Source of the DNA: Linnemannia elongata
Taxonomy: Eukaryota; Mortierellomycota; Mortierellomycetes; Mortierellales; Mortierellaceae
Assembly: GCA_036320915.1 (NCBI GenBank)
Contig: JAXBDG010000002.1
Span: 2,728,001 to 2,792,000, forward strand
Direction: 5' to 3'
DNA: 64,000 nt
Both the position numbers and the translations under genes were made by a program. Under the pieces are notes generated by a model, which worked only from the letters and a program-made list of their open reading frames with translations, searched no databases and was not told the DNA's origin. Positions 21,222-35,521 of this stretch are shown one piece after another; position 1 is the stretch's first letter; every line of letters starts with the position of its first letter.

Positions 21222-22490
21222 GGTGTCTGCATGACGCACCCGACGCTAATGCAAAGGAACAAGAAAAAGAAATAAACCGAAGCCTCTTCCGACTTGGGCA
21301 GCACAACGAACAAAAAAATACCTGCCAGCCGTAGAACGTCCGATCTGGGTCTGAGAAAGGAATGAGCGAATGATGCATGGGCCAACAATGAGAAACCGAC
21401 ATAGTGCGAGGGGAAATCCAATTGTTGTTTGTTTTGTTTCTGTTTGTTTATTTTGTTTTGGCAAAGTTGTTGGTCCAATGGGCAATGGAGGCGTTGGTGC
21501 ATGGTCTTCAAAATAACATCCATACAGCCTACAGCCGTCGTCAGCGTTATTTCTTTGTGTTTTCTCGATTTTGTCCAATTTATTTTGATTGTTTGTTTGA
21601 TTGTTTGTTTGATCGATTTTTTGTGTTCTTTGTGTTCAATGTGCTATTTTTCACCGAGGATATGTGACGAGTGCCAGCGGTAGCTACGAAATGAAGAAGC
21701 ATTGAGTTACTCCATCTCCGTTTTCTCCACGTTGTACGCTCGAAGCTCTTACCCAATCGCAAAAGAGAGGAAGAAAGAAAACCAACAGACGAGCGAGAGC
21801 AGATGCATGGGAATTGAAGGCCGTTGACGAATAATCCTCATTAAACTTCTTTGTGATCGCTCTCATTTGGTATCCTCTACTCGTATCCTGTTTGTGTTCA
21901 TGGAAGAATGGAACAGAATGAACAAAAAAATGAAGTGATATCTTTCCCAGAGGTCCTTTTTGTCTAGGCTCGATTACTTCTTCTACCTTTTCTTAGCATT
22001 TTAGTTCTCTTGTTACCCTGGTAAAACAGAGAACCCACTGCACAGTCGACGAGACATTCCTTTGCTTCGGTGTTTGAGAGGGCTGAACAGTTGCAACTCG
22101 TCAACAAATGGGCGATTTTTTTGTCATTTTCCGACAACAGCAACAAAGGCATCAGAAGAACCCCACATTTCTTGGCTAACCAGTCGTCTGTCCTTTTTCT
22201 ACGAGTCAAGTAGCTTATAAGAGGTTGGGGATGGTAGTCCGCAGTTCTTGTTCCTATCACAAAACTCGTCACTTCCTCTTGTTTTCTTTCTCTTGTGTAG
22301 GGTGTAGGCTTTTGGTCTGTAGATTGCTACTGACGACATTTGTCGACACCAACATGCAAGCATGCAGCCTAATCCACTGTACTACTTTTACCCTTCTTCC
22401 GTCTACATCCTCAACAAAAACGATAGGAAGCAGGCGCCAAATTATTGCTTACTATTTATGAGTGGAGTGCTTTTTTGGGTCAAGAATAGG

Positions 22491-22832
22491 TCAAGGACTG
22501 GCAGCCAAAGGACAGCCTGACTTCTCGTCACAAGCAGTCTGAGAGATCGCTCTGTAGTTGTCCTTTGGATGCTCGCAGTTGTACACTCCAAGGGAGCAAC
22601 TTTCGCCAGTTTTTTTTTCTTCTCGCCGTGCTTGTTCTTGCCACAAACAGGCTTTTAGATCAGCGGACTGGCTTGAGGACTAGGCTTTCGATGGCGTTGT
22701 TGTTGTTCGCGACAGTGACGTCTATGGCGTCGTGATCCTGTGGAGGGCTTACGGGGATGGACTTGGCATTGACGGAGGTGATGGCGAGTAGAGTGGTAAG
22801 GATGCTCAAGGAGACAAATGAAGATAAGAATT
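22491..22832 (-). pseudogene. Broken Kazal-type inhibitor gene
   Basis: It lies at the far end of the cluster. A signal-peptide-like stretch (FLSSFVSLSILTTLLAITSVNA) has no in-frame Met before it; a stop lies just upstream. It runs into a stop after about 58 codons. The inhibitor core KPVCGKNKHG lies in another frame directly after an in-frame TAA. The frame is lost again at a run of nine A/T bases (about 22611-22619), after which VYNCEHPKDNYR to QTAC follows in a third frame. The first cysteine pair is missing. Several independent lesions argue for real decay and not a sequencing error. Confidence 0.72.
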
Positions 22833-23498
22833 ATATTTTTCAGAGCGCGGTTGAGTTCAACAAGGGTTGTAGTTTACCGTAGGGAGTAGTTATGAGCAAC
22901 GCTGCGGTGCGCTGTTCTTTTTTTTTTTATATAAACGTATGATCTGAGTTCGATCGTGTAGGGAACGATGCTCCTTTGACGAGTGTGACCAGGCACATGG
23001 GGGAACTTTCATTTGAACATAAGTTACCGTGGGTATAGCAGGACAGGGCCGATAATAAGCCAACCAAAGCGCAAAACAAACGAAAAATGAGGGTATCCTG
23101 ATATTGGTTGGTAGGAACGAGACAAAAGGCGACTGTAGTCAGAATATGAAAACTGAGGGAAGAGCGAGGCTGATGGTATCATGCGATGAAGAAAACAAGC
23201 TAGGGGGACATGAGAGGAACGAGGAAGTAAAGATGATGGAGAGAGGAGAGAAACGACAAGGAATAACAACGACAGGGCGACGAGGCGATCAATTGAAATG
23301 CGAAACATGCAGGAACCAGAAACCCTTGATGGGACTAGGTAGTAAAAAAAAATTGGTGGCGAGGGGTAACTTTTTAACTGACCAAGCTAGAAATTGAAGG
23401 TTTTACGACTGTTCCCTTCTGTGACAAAAACTATAACTGCGGAATGGGGAGGGTTTACACATTCTTCATGTTTTCTTGTTAATCAATTACCTTCCACC

Positions 23499-25448
23499 AT
23501 GTCGACCAACCCCTCCTCAATGCCGACAAGAGCCATTTACCTGCCAGAACTACTAGATCTGATCGGAAATGACTTGAACACTCGAGATCTACTGTCTTGT
23601 GTTCAGGTATGTCGGGTCTGGAACCAGCACTTTATACCAGTCCTCTGGGCAACAATCGACGACAGACTACACTCTTCGCCCAAAAATCTTTGTGGGTTTT
23701 CCCCCTCAGCACCGGGCGTTCTCCTTGGCGACAACCCATGGGTCCATAACGTCTTAACAAAGTATGGAAGACACATCCGACATCTCAATGTTGGATGGAC
23801 GGCCACGATCGTTTCTATTAGCGCCGCAAGAACTGTGACCGGTCTGATATCGCTGTCTGTCGCCGAACCCGCTATCACAGGATGCAGCAGTGAGTCGGCA
23901 CTTAGCGCTCGAGGGACGACGCCGCTGTGGACCTCTCCTTTGCTTCAGGACTTCTTGCCACTCACCACACAGAACTGCAAGAATCGAGATCTGTCACTTT
24001 GGAACTTTGTCCAGATGTTTTGGTCCCTGGTTATTCACAACTCGTCTCTCAAGTCCATAGAGTTGGCGCTGGAGTGCCAGCTCGAAGATTTTCCGATTCC
24101 ATTGCCCTCTCTCCTCAATGTTCTCGCCACGCTGCGTAACCTTACCAAGCTAGTCAACAATATGAGGGCGATTGATTTACAGTTGGTCTTGGAACACCTC
24201 CCATCACTTTCATTCTATTCAGGTCCAATCGGCTGGTTCGACTACAAGTCAACCACCAACCTGGAATTGACAAGTGTTTTCCCCCGCCTTCGGACACTAC
24301 GGTTATTTACTATGTTGCGGCGTTTCCAATGCGATCCACCATTTCTGCAACACACGACTGTCCTAAACCTTTTACGACACCTTTCCAACATCGACCGGCT
24401 CTCATTCGACGGCATCTGGAAGTTTGTGCAACCACCTACGGGATTCACAGCTGCGGACAACGGGATGCTTCTCGACGGCAGAACGACAATCTACAACAAC
24501 AGCAGTGTCCAGAGTTTTCATTTCACATACAAAGGACGCATTTCCTCGTCGTCGATGAGGGATTTCATAGCCCTTGACATCCTACCAAAGATGCCCCAAC
24601 TGACCAGACTATCTTTACAGACCCTCACCCTGGCGGCCGGAAAAACATTGGCCAAATATTGTTCGCAACTGGAGTGGCTCCAACTTAGGACGACCAAGTA
24701 CGACACCAGGGACCAGGATTCCATAACACCACTTCTACATTACTGTTCTCGACTCCGTCATCTTGATGCGATCTGGCACACGATTGAGGCGAACTCGTTG
24801 GTGAAGAAACCTGTTGTTTGCAGAGGTATGGAGGTCTTTCGGTGCAAGATTACAGGGATAGGCGAGGAGGAGGAGGAGGAAGAGGAGGAGGAAGTTTATG
24901 ACGATGGGTTGGAGGATGGACCGTGGGGAAATTCAGCACAGGATGACAACAATGACGACCAGGAGGATGAGGATGAGGAGACCAAGGCTGCAAGAAGGCA
25001 GGGACGATTACTGGATCACCTTCAGCACATCTATGACGAAATAGGACGATGGACAGAGCTCCGAGTTCTTGAACTAGGAGTTGACAACGTGGATTGGTAC
25101 GACATCATGGGCAGCGATCCTGGGAGGCACCTTGTCGATGGTCGGATTTACTACAACTATTTTGGTCCGACCTCCAACACTCTCCCGCTGAGTCTAGAGT
25201 CAGGACTTGATCGATTGAGGATGCTGAAGAAGCTGGAGGTCATTGGGTTTGAAGGGGTTGACCATCGGATCAATATAGGAGAATTAGCGTGGATGGCGGA
25301 GAACTGGCCGAAGCTGCAGGTGATGCATGGATTTCAGGCTCCAGACGAGAAAGACGAGTATGCGCTACGCTGTCCTAAGGTCAAACGATTGAGGGAGTAT
25401 ATGCAGGGATTGCGACCTTTGGTGAGGCATGAACAAGGGTTAAAATAA
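23499..25448 (+). CDS. F-box protein with leucine-rich C-terminal region
   Basis: Single exon, 649 residues from the Met at 23499 (CCACCATGTCG context). A longer frame opens at 23394, but its first 35 residues look like translated leader. An F-box lies at about residues 12-50 (IYLPELLDLIGNDLNTRDLL, then VCRVWNQHFIPVLW), which would bind Skp1 in an SCF ubiquitin ligase. The rest has irregular leucine-rich segments (for example LRTLRLFTML, LTRLSLQTLTL, LEWLQLRTTK), as in substrate-binding LRR arrays. A strongly acidic loop (GEEEEEE run then DDGLEDG and DDNNDDQEDEDEE, about residues 455-500) interrupts the repeats. The substrate is unknown. Large families of this F-box type are common in early-diverging fungi. 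A decayed paralogue tail follows at once. Confidence 0.8.
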   Translation: MSTNPSSMPTRAIYLPELLDLIGNDLNTRDLLSCVQVCRVWNQHFIPVLWATIDDRLHSSPKNLCGFSPSAPGVLLGDNPWVHNVLTKYGRHIRHLNVGWTATIVSISAARTVTGLISLSVAEPAITGCSSESALSARGTTPLWTSPLLQDFLPLTTQNCKNRDLSLWNFVQMFWSLVIHNSSLKSIELALECQLEDFPIPLPSLLNVLATLRNLTKLVNNMRAIDLQLVLEHLPSLSFYSGPIGWFDYKSTTNLELTSVFPRLRTLRLFTMLRRFQCDPPFLQHTTVLNLLRHLSNIDRLSFDGIWKFVQPPTGFTAADNGMLLDGRTTIYNNSSVQSFHFTYKGRISSSSMRDFIALDILPKMPQLTRLSLQTLTLAAGKTLAKYCSQLEWLQLRTTKYDTRDQDSITPLLHYCSRLRHLDAIWHTIEANSLVKKPVVCRGMEVFRCKITGIGEEEEEEEEEEVYDDGLEDGPWGNSAQDDNNDDQEDEDEETKAARRQGRLLDHLQHIYDEIGRWTELRVLELGVDNVDWYDIMGSDPGRHLVDGRIYYNYFGPTSNTLPLSLESGLDRLRMLKKLEVIGFEGVDHRINIGELAWMAENWPKLQVMHGFQAPDEKDEYALRCPKVKRLREYMQGLRPLVRHEQGLK

Positions 25449-25489
25449 ACTTAGCAAAGAATCAGGGCTACGTTGGTTGAGCGCGCTAT

Positions 25490-25720
25490 AGAATCTTAAA
25501 GTGTTTGGGTTCGAAGGTATTGATTGATCATCAATTTGGAACGAAGAAACTGGACTGGCTAGCAGAGACTTAGCCTAGACTGAGGCTCATGCGAGGCTCC
25601 AACGACCAGAGCTACAAGTGTTTGCGGATCCCCAGTTAAACATGCTGAAGGGATGCATGGAGGAGCCGCGCCCCTTTGTAAAGCATGGGAACGCTGTGGA
25701 TGGAACCTTGCGACACGTCT
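25490..25720 (+). pseudogene. Decayed 3' end of a paralogous F-box/LRR gene
   Basis: Starting 40 bp after the F-box gene stop, fragments in shifting frames mirror that protein's C-terminus: FGFEGID (gene: IGFEGVD), LDWLAET then a stop then PRLRLMRG (gene: LAWMAENWPKLQVMHG), and CMEEPRPFVKHGN (gene: MQGLRPLVRHEQG). One TAG lies where the gene has a Trp codon. The order and spacing match, so this is a tandem duplicate reduced to a relic. Confidence 0.7.
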
Positions 25721-26061
25721 GCGAGAAATCTTCTGACCTGGACGACACAGACCCTCGTTCTCCACTCCCTGTCTTCTTTCGATCAATTGAGACTTGAATA
25801 AAATTCTGGTGGCGACAGTTTTGGTGGCGAGAGCAACGTCACATACGCGCGATGTATAAAAAGTGATCGAATCGTTCTTTCTGTTCCTGATTCACTTGAC
25901 GCCAGACAGGATCGCAAGCAAGGACATCGACGCAGCAGTGCCCACCATCTCCCATCTTCCTACTTGTTGCATCTCGCCCAGTCCAGACACCAACCAAACC
26001 GTTCGAAATTCAAGACAAATTCATCCATCTCTCGCTTGTCTGATTCCCATTCTCACAAACC

Positions 26062-27921
26062 ATGGCAGCAACACAGGATAGCGAGGACCCCGGTTACAAG
26101 CGGTTGTTCGAGCTCGAGACGGAGTACCGAGCACAACGGGTGTCCGACCGTCTTCACGCCATCGTCTCATTCTCCTATCTCTTTGACGACTTTCCCAACC
26201 CGACCATCATTAATTCTGGGTTCTTGAAACTCGCGGATTATTTCCAGAACAGGTACATGATTTTTCTGTTGTTTCATGGGCTATGGAGGGAGGGGTGCGG
26301 GTGAGAAAAGTGAAAGTAATAGCTAACAAAATGCGCTCTTCTCTGTTGCATCTTATTTTTAGTAATAATACACAGAGACATGCGATCCTTCAGGTATTCA
26401 CCAGATCGGAGCGACATATGAAAAAGATTATGAACGTCGAGGAGGTCGTCAAACGTATTTCGCCACTCCTTCAGTCCAACGATCCGCTCTCTCGAGCCCT
26501 CACCCTTCGGTATGGGAAAAGAAATCATAACACTGAACTCGATGTCAGTCAGGAACCATCGCTCTCGTTGGATAACGCACACGATGACATTGCAGAAGAT
26601 ACCAACTCCTTTTTCATGACACTCTGTTGTTATTCTATCTAGTGCTTTCGGTACCATGGCTGTCATCGTCTCGGATCGCGTGGACGTGTATCACAGGTAA
26701 GCAAATAAGCCTGCTCAGGACGGTTCCCTTTTGTCCTGAAAAACGAACTTGCACTTATCTGTGCCTTGCATATGAAACATGAACAATTAGGGTCATTCAT
26801 TCGTTGGACTCGTTAGAAGCCATGGAGGTCAGTGCAGCCATCTACGCTGCAGACAGGATCTGCTCTCATTCTCAACGGTTCTGTGCCATCATATCTGGAA
26901 AGTTGGCATTCATGGTTCGGGATGAGAAGACACCTCTGCCAGTCCGTCGACGACTGATCCGGATCTTTGGACACATGTTTGAGGACATTACGCTTGCGAG
27001 ACTTGCCCGGAAGACCTGTCTGGATATTCTCGAGCTGACGCAGGATACCGAGTACATTGTGGCGATCCTTCGGACTTTGACTCGGTTGGCGTCACATTCT
27101 TTAGTCGATGTCCCTGAGCAGATTGAGTTGTTGTTGCAACAGGCCGAGGATCAGTCGGTCTTGTCCACAGGAATCAGACGTGTCTCGCTCATGTGTTTGA
27201 GATCTTTGGCACAGCGGGGCATTGAATTCAGTTCTGCGCAGATCAAGGTATACCCTCCACTTTGAATTATTTGACACGTTCACAATAGTGCACTATGATC
27301 TCTTGTTTCTAATTCCCATCTTCTACTTACGCTATCTACAGGCTATCTTCAACATTGCATTGGACTTTCAGGACGAAAAGACGACACTCAGAGCTGTATC
27401 AACATTACACAAGGTGTTCCTCCAGGCAGGAGTCATGACCTCGCTGTTGATGTTGCCTGACGCAGGACAGCAGACTATGGCAGGATACATCGAGATGGCG
27501 TTACATATCATGGACCGGTCAACGACTTCCGCATCGCTTTCACACTTTGGATTGAGGCTCTTGTTACTAGAGTCCTATGCATTGCTGTCGGTACTTTTAC
27601 CAAGTTACAAGCATGGTGGTGTCATCGAGTGGTCGGAGACTGCGGAAAATACGTATCGGGGTGCCCTTCAGGAAACCATTCGGTCTATGGAGCAGTTCCT
27701 GGTGAAACTCTGGAGTCCTCTCAAAGATGGAACCAGATCTCTCTCGCAGGAAGAATCGAGTCAGTCGGGAACTGTGCTTCGGTACTGGCTTGTGTTGACT
27801 CTGGAGGAGGAATCTGGCGCGGAGAAAATGTTCAAGACCATTCTGGGCTGGATAGAGGATTACAAAGGTAACATATTTCTACCCATAATAATTTCATCCA
27901 AAGTCAGAAATGATACATCCT

Positions 27922-27978
<57 letters not shown>

Positions 27979-29606
27979 ATCAACGGTTGGTTGTTTTCCT
28001 TATGGTCATAGATCTGTCGTTGATATTGTCCAAAGCTTTATTGCACGTGGCGCAATCACAACCAAAGGTGGTGCATGGACTTCAGGATGTCATTTTGACT
28101 TTGTTGGAGAGTCGAGTGGATTCTCCAGATACACAAAGTTTTGTAAGTGACACGATGCTCAACATTACTGCCAATACAAACGATTTCGTGAGATTAAAGC
28201 AGTTACTAACTATCTGCCTTACGCTTCCTCGTAGACTGTGATTTACAGGGCGCTTTTAGAATCTCTGTCGCTTAACCGTAGATCATTTGCTGGAGGCGTT
28301 GAAGCGCTCGAAACACGCGTTTCTGCACTACTTGAGCAGTTTGGGCAGATTGACATGGAGGAACAACCGACACGAAATCACTGGGAGCTCTACCAGCTTG
28401 GTCGGTATTCGTTACAGACTGGCTGGCCCTCATTAGCGACGATGGCGTTCAAGAATCTGGAGAAGGGACTTCGGAGCGTACCTCATGCTCTGTGGTTGTC
28501 GACCGTTCAGACGCTTGCCCTGATCGAGAGTTCCCTTCGGACTGTCTCGTCGGCACCTGTGGCACGGTCACATCGTGGGAGTGCGGATATGGACACCGGG
28601 GAGGACTCGGAGGGAGGCGTTGTGGATTTGTATTCGCATCAGCAGATGTATGTCAAGATCATCGGGTATCTTGAGGTAAGAATCTCATTCGGCGCATTGA
28701 TGACTGTTATTCGTATTACCCTGCCTCCCTCGCTTTAACCAAGTACGTATTTCATGTCCATAGGAAATTGAGGCGAATCAGGCTATGAACAGATCATTTC
28801 AACTGAAGCTGTGCTCACTGAGAAGGGAATACCTCCAGACATGCCAACAGGCCGTTACAACCCTCCATCTGTTGACCTCCAGTGTTGTCAACCACAGTCT
28901 AAAGAATAGTAGCAACAGTGCACTCTCCTCCAACATTGCATTCGTCCCACTTCCGAGCGATGAACGAGCCTTGTACCAGTGCGCGGATCAATTGAACCAG
29001 CTCGCCCACCAGTACACCTTACTCCGTGCCCGGATCGCTGTCCAAGAGTCTACCGCCAACCAGACATCCTCTTCATCTACGTCAAATTTCAACTCTGGCA
29101 ATGGCGTCGCTAACGGCGGCGGGGCAGAAAACACGACGTCATTTTCGATTGTGACAGGAGAGTCCTCACACTCTGTCCCAAAGTTCTCGTCAGACCAACA
29201 ATCAGACGCGGCGGTCGAGATCTTGCAGACTATGTGTCTAGTTCTGGCATACTCTTTCCAGAAACTGGCCAAAGTGTTGAGTCGGACTGCCTTTAATGGT
29301 GACGGCCAACAGCAGGCTGACAATGATGAGGATGAGGAGATCTTTGATATCGATCCGCTCTTGATTCCGCTGTTGTACCATCAGGACCAGGAAGAAGTCG
29401 ATGCCGATGGTTCGGGTTCAGGATCCTCTGTGTTTGGTGCTGGCGGTCCCAGGACTTTGGCGGAGGTCTTCCGGGCCTCGACGCGGAAGGCCCTTGGCTA
29501 TGTCGATCAGCACCTGCAAGGAGGCGGAACGGACACTCTGGAGGCAAGCACTCAGTGTATTTCAAACGCACTCAACCAAACGATCCGAGATCAATTTACG
29601 TTTTAA
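26062..29606 (+). CDS. INTS7: Integrator complex subunit 7
   Basis: Eight exons (26062-26252, 26363-26509, 26643-26696, 26791-27247, 27342-27867, 28012-28142, 28235-28675, 28764-29606) join in phase to 929 residues, close to the animal protein (about 960). Integrator binds RNA polymerase II, cleaves nascent RNAs and attenuates transcription; INTS7 is a helical-repeat scaffold subunit in the nucleus. Recognised from the N-terminal alpha-solenoid: INSGFLKLADYF, RSERHMKKIMNVEEVVKRI, LQSNDPLSRALTLR, HSLDSLEAMEV and LVDVPEQIELLLQQAED all parallel animal INTS7. The C-terminal part is less conserved, with an acidic Asp/Glu patch (about residues 840-850) and Ser/Asn-rich linkers. Intron 5 holds a 54-bp GT microsatellite. 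It converges with VMA1, with 418 bp between stops. Confidence 0.85.
27923..27976 (+). repeat. (GT)27 microsatellite in an intron of the Integrator gene
   Basis: An uninterrupted GT dinucleotide run within the intron 27868-28011. Each unit carries a GT donor-like dinucleotide. The run sits about 55 bp from the donor and 35 bp from the acceptor. Confidence 0.95.
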
Positions 29607-30024
29607 CTTGACACTGACCCTGTTCTTGTTTTACCATTTCACTACTGCAAAAATAGATGTCATTGTCGCTGGTGCAGCAACTGATCGTCCAATTCATCTC
29701 GTTCCCGGTTCCTGTCCCACAGATGTTCTTTGTCTCCCGTAACGCCACTATTTCTGCTCAACCCTAATAACAGCGCGCGCGCACCTCCTGAAAATTGAGC
29801 CCTCGACGAAAAATAAGAACAAAGAAAAAACAATTCAACCCGTTTAACAATGTTGCTTGTTTCCTTTGCTATTTATTTTTCGTCTGTTCTTCAAACATGT
29901 AAATAAAAACCCAGCCTGAGCGCTACTGGACGAACGTTCTCCAAGAAAAAAAAGGAAAATGTAATGCTGCAACGTCCGCCCCGTTTCTGTAGTTTTGCTG
30001 CTATGTTGCTCTCCAAAGTGTCGC

Positions 30025-33137
<3,113 letters not shown>

Positions 33138-35521
33138 TGAGGTTGTTGTGAGGGAGGGTATAAGCTGCTAGACGTGAAAGAAGGTGATGGAGACAGCGAA
33201 GGTCAGCGCCTTTTCTGAGAACGAGTACATGTTATCCTTGCTTCGTGTTGTCAATCGTCATGGGGCGTGTGTGTCTCTCCAGCGCTCAGCTTGCTCCATA
33301 TTTTTTTTTTTTGTTGAGCAGACACAAGGAGAGGGAGTCGACGCGTGTAATTGTCGACAATGAACGAATATTTTTCCACGCCCTGACGGCTCGTTTTGAA
33401 GGAGTAGTACCTAAAGTGTGAGTGGTGAGTGTAGGTGTTATTGAGAGAGTGTTTTGTATGACTGAAGGAGGTAACAAAAGTGGAGAGGGTGTGATTTGTT
33501 ATTTGTTCAGTCGAGAGGGTAAGAGTGTAGAGAGGGGAGGGATGCAAAAGGAAGGAAAAATGCCAAAAAAAATAAAACCGCCTCTGTGGGTGTTCTCGTT
33601 CCCCTCTTCTCTTTCCCCTTCTTCGTCTTCCTCGCACACGCACAGGACAGGGGCAACCATCTGTCTTGTCACGGTCGAATGTCGACCACAGTGCACCTTC
33701 CCTCAAGGAAACGAAAGTGACGTCGCAGCCCCTTAAAAACACCATCACACCTGCCCTCGTGCGTGATTTGGTGGCAACCTTGTTGTTCCACTGGCCGACT
33801 ATGGCGTTTGCTCCAGCTTCTCAACCAGTCCCGCTGCCATGGAACTCGCTCCACATTTACTACTCCAACTCATAAGACCTTCAACAGCAGCAGTGTAGGT
33901 GTATGAAGACAATCACCTCCAAAGGCAGGGGCCCCAACGAGGCACACGCTCGCTATCTTATAACACATACAAATGACAGCACAGTTCTTATCTGCCTTGA
34001 TATGCATGTTCGACCAACCCATCGCTTAGACTGATTCTCACCTGTAGACATCGAAAAACAGCAACCGACTTTCCAGACAAGGCGACCAAGGTCTTGGGTA
34101 ACAAGTACCCCAGCGCAGCCTTGGACGTTTGAATCAATATTTGCGTTTCACTTGAGGATCAAGAGTTAATCACAGGCATCGAAAATACAGAATCAGATAT
34201 GGTAACTGGAATTCAGTTGCAACAGTCATGAGCGCAAATCGATTGACAAGGGGATCGATCTTCTACTGGATCCAGGCGACCTTTATAGATGAGACTGATA
34301 CAGTATCGCAAGGCAGTAGAGCCACTTCTCAAAGAACGTGTGCGTCGTAGGTTGATCGCTAGACAGCAGAAAGTAGAAAGCGGAACAAAGGACAATCCCT
34401 CGCGAACAAAAAAAGAATGTATCCAAAAACGCGGGCTGAGTGGTCGCAAAAATAGGGTTCTTGAAAGGTGACTGGCAACATGTTTCCAAAGTCGATCGCG
34501 AATGCTGCAATGAGTGTGTGAGCTTGTTTGTTTTTCGTATGTGTGGCGGCACAAAGGCAATTGGGTGAGAGAGATGAGAAATCAAGGAAAAGGGGAATCG
34601 ATTTGCGACAAGGAGACCGGGAAAACAGGGACGAGGCAGGGTAGGGCAGGGTAAAAAGGCAGGACAAAGGAAGTGCGGAGAGGGCAGAGCAACGAGACGA
34701 CAATGACGATCTTCCCTCAGTTGCGACTGGCCAGGATATAAAAAGAAATCACAAGGGGAAAATCAAGAAGCGAGAGAAGGACAAAAAAGAAAGAATGGAA
34801 GGGACAGTCAGACTGAGAGACACACAGACAGGACAGGGTGGAAAAATAAGCATTTGCGACAGTGGTTGTCTGTCACATACAAGCGGCTATACTTCTTTCC
34901 CTTTCCCTCTTTTCTCTTTTTTTTTGGTGTTCTTCCATTTCTTCTTTTTTTTCCCCTTTGGGGGAGGGGTTTTCATTCTTGCGCCACTCGTCTCGCCTCC
35001 TGGTATGATTATTTTTTTGATCGAAGTCGACCTGCTGTCGTTGTCGTCGTCAACCAGCAATTGACGTTTCAACAAAGACAAGAGAAAAGGAGACTCGTCA
35101 CTCGCTCGCGCAACGGCGATCGGAACTTTTGCATTATGGCGCACAATGCGAGAGGAGACAGACAAAGTGGCGCACTTTTTGTCTCACTGACCATGTAGAA
35201 AGAAAAGTATATAAATCCTGCCCCTGGGTTTCCCTCCTCTTCTTTATTCTTTATTCACAACCATCATTATTGCCTCTCTCAAACAGCCTCAACTCTTATT
35301 TTTTTAAAGTTTATCGACGAGCATCGTTTTTCTTCCTTTTCTTCTGTAACTGCGTCCCTCGTTCCTTGTTCTACTTTTCTTTTCTTATATATATTCATAC
35401 CTCCTCTCTTGGATCAACACCCTCATCCTTCCTCTTCCTCTTCCTCTTCCTCTTTCCATACCCATATCCACTCACACATACCCGGCAATCCATTGCCTCC
35501 CTTTTCTTTCTCCACATAATA
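33138..35521. other. Divergent intergenic region between VMA1 and the first PPxY membrane gene
   Basis: No convincing gene. The only frames are short or are Ser/Lys low complexity. A CT-rich block just before 35522 (about 35380-35500) is a likely leader or core promoter of the + strand gene; a TATA-like TATATAAAT lies near 35206-35216. The VMA1 promoter and leader must lie right of 33137. Confidence 0.5.

Larger units (their letters stand above)
19205..21650. repeat. Duplicated Kazal locus, copy 1
   Basis: Flanks of Kazal F match flanks of Kazal G. On the 3' side, 19205-19315 shares the words CTGGTCAA and GGGGTAAGGAAGG, and a GAGAGGTGC segment, with 57535-57635. On the 5' side, a CGGAGTC-AGGAAA word near 20910 matches one near 58822. 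The segment CCGTAGAACGTCCGATCTGGGT near 21330-21352 matches 59147-59167, and a TGGTGCATGGTC word plus a TTTG-rich stretch near 21420-21620 match 59250-59450. Copy 2 is at about 57535-59450. The copies are clearly diverged, with gaps. Confidence 0.7.

Noticed and set aside
33666..33875. 70-codon frame near the VMA1 5' region as a small gene
   Set aside because: No recognisable motif, no good start context, and likely overlaps the VMA1 leader or promoter on the other strand.
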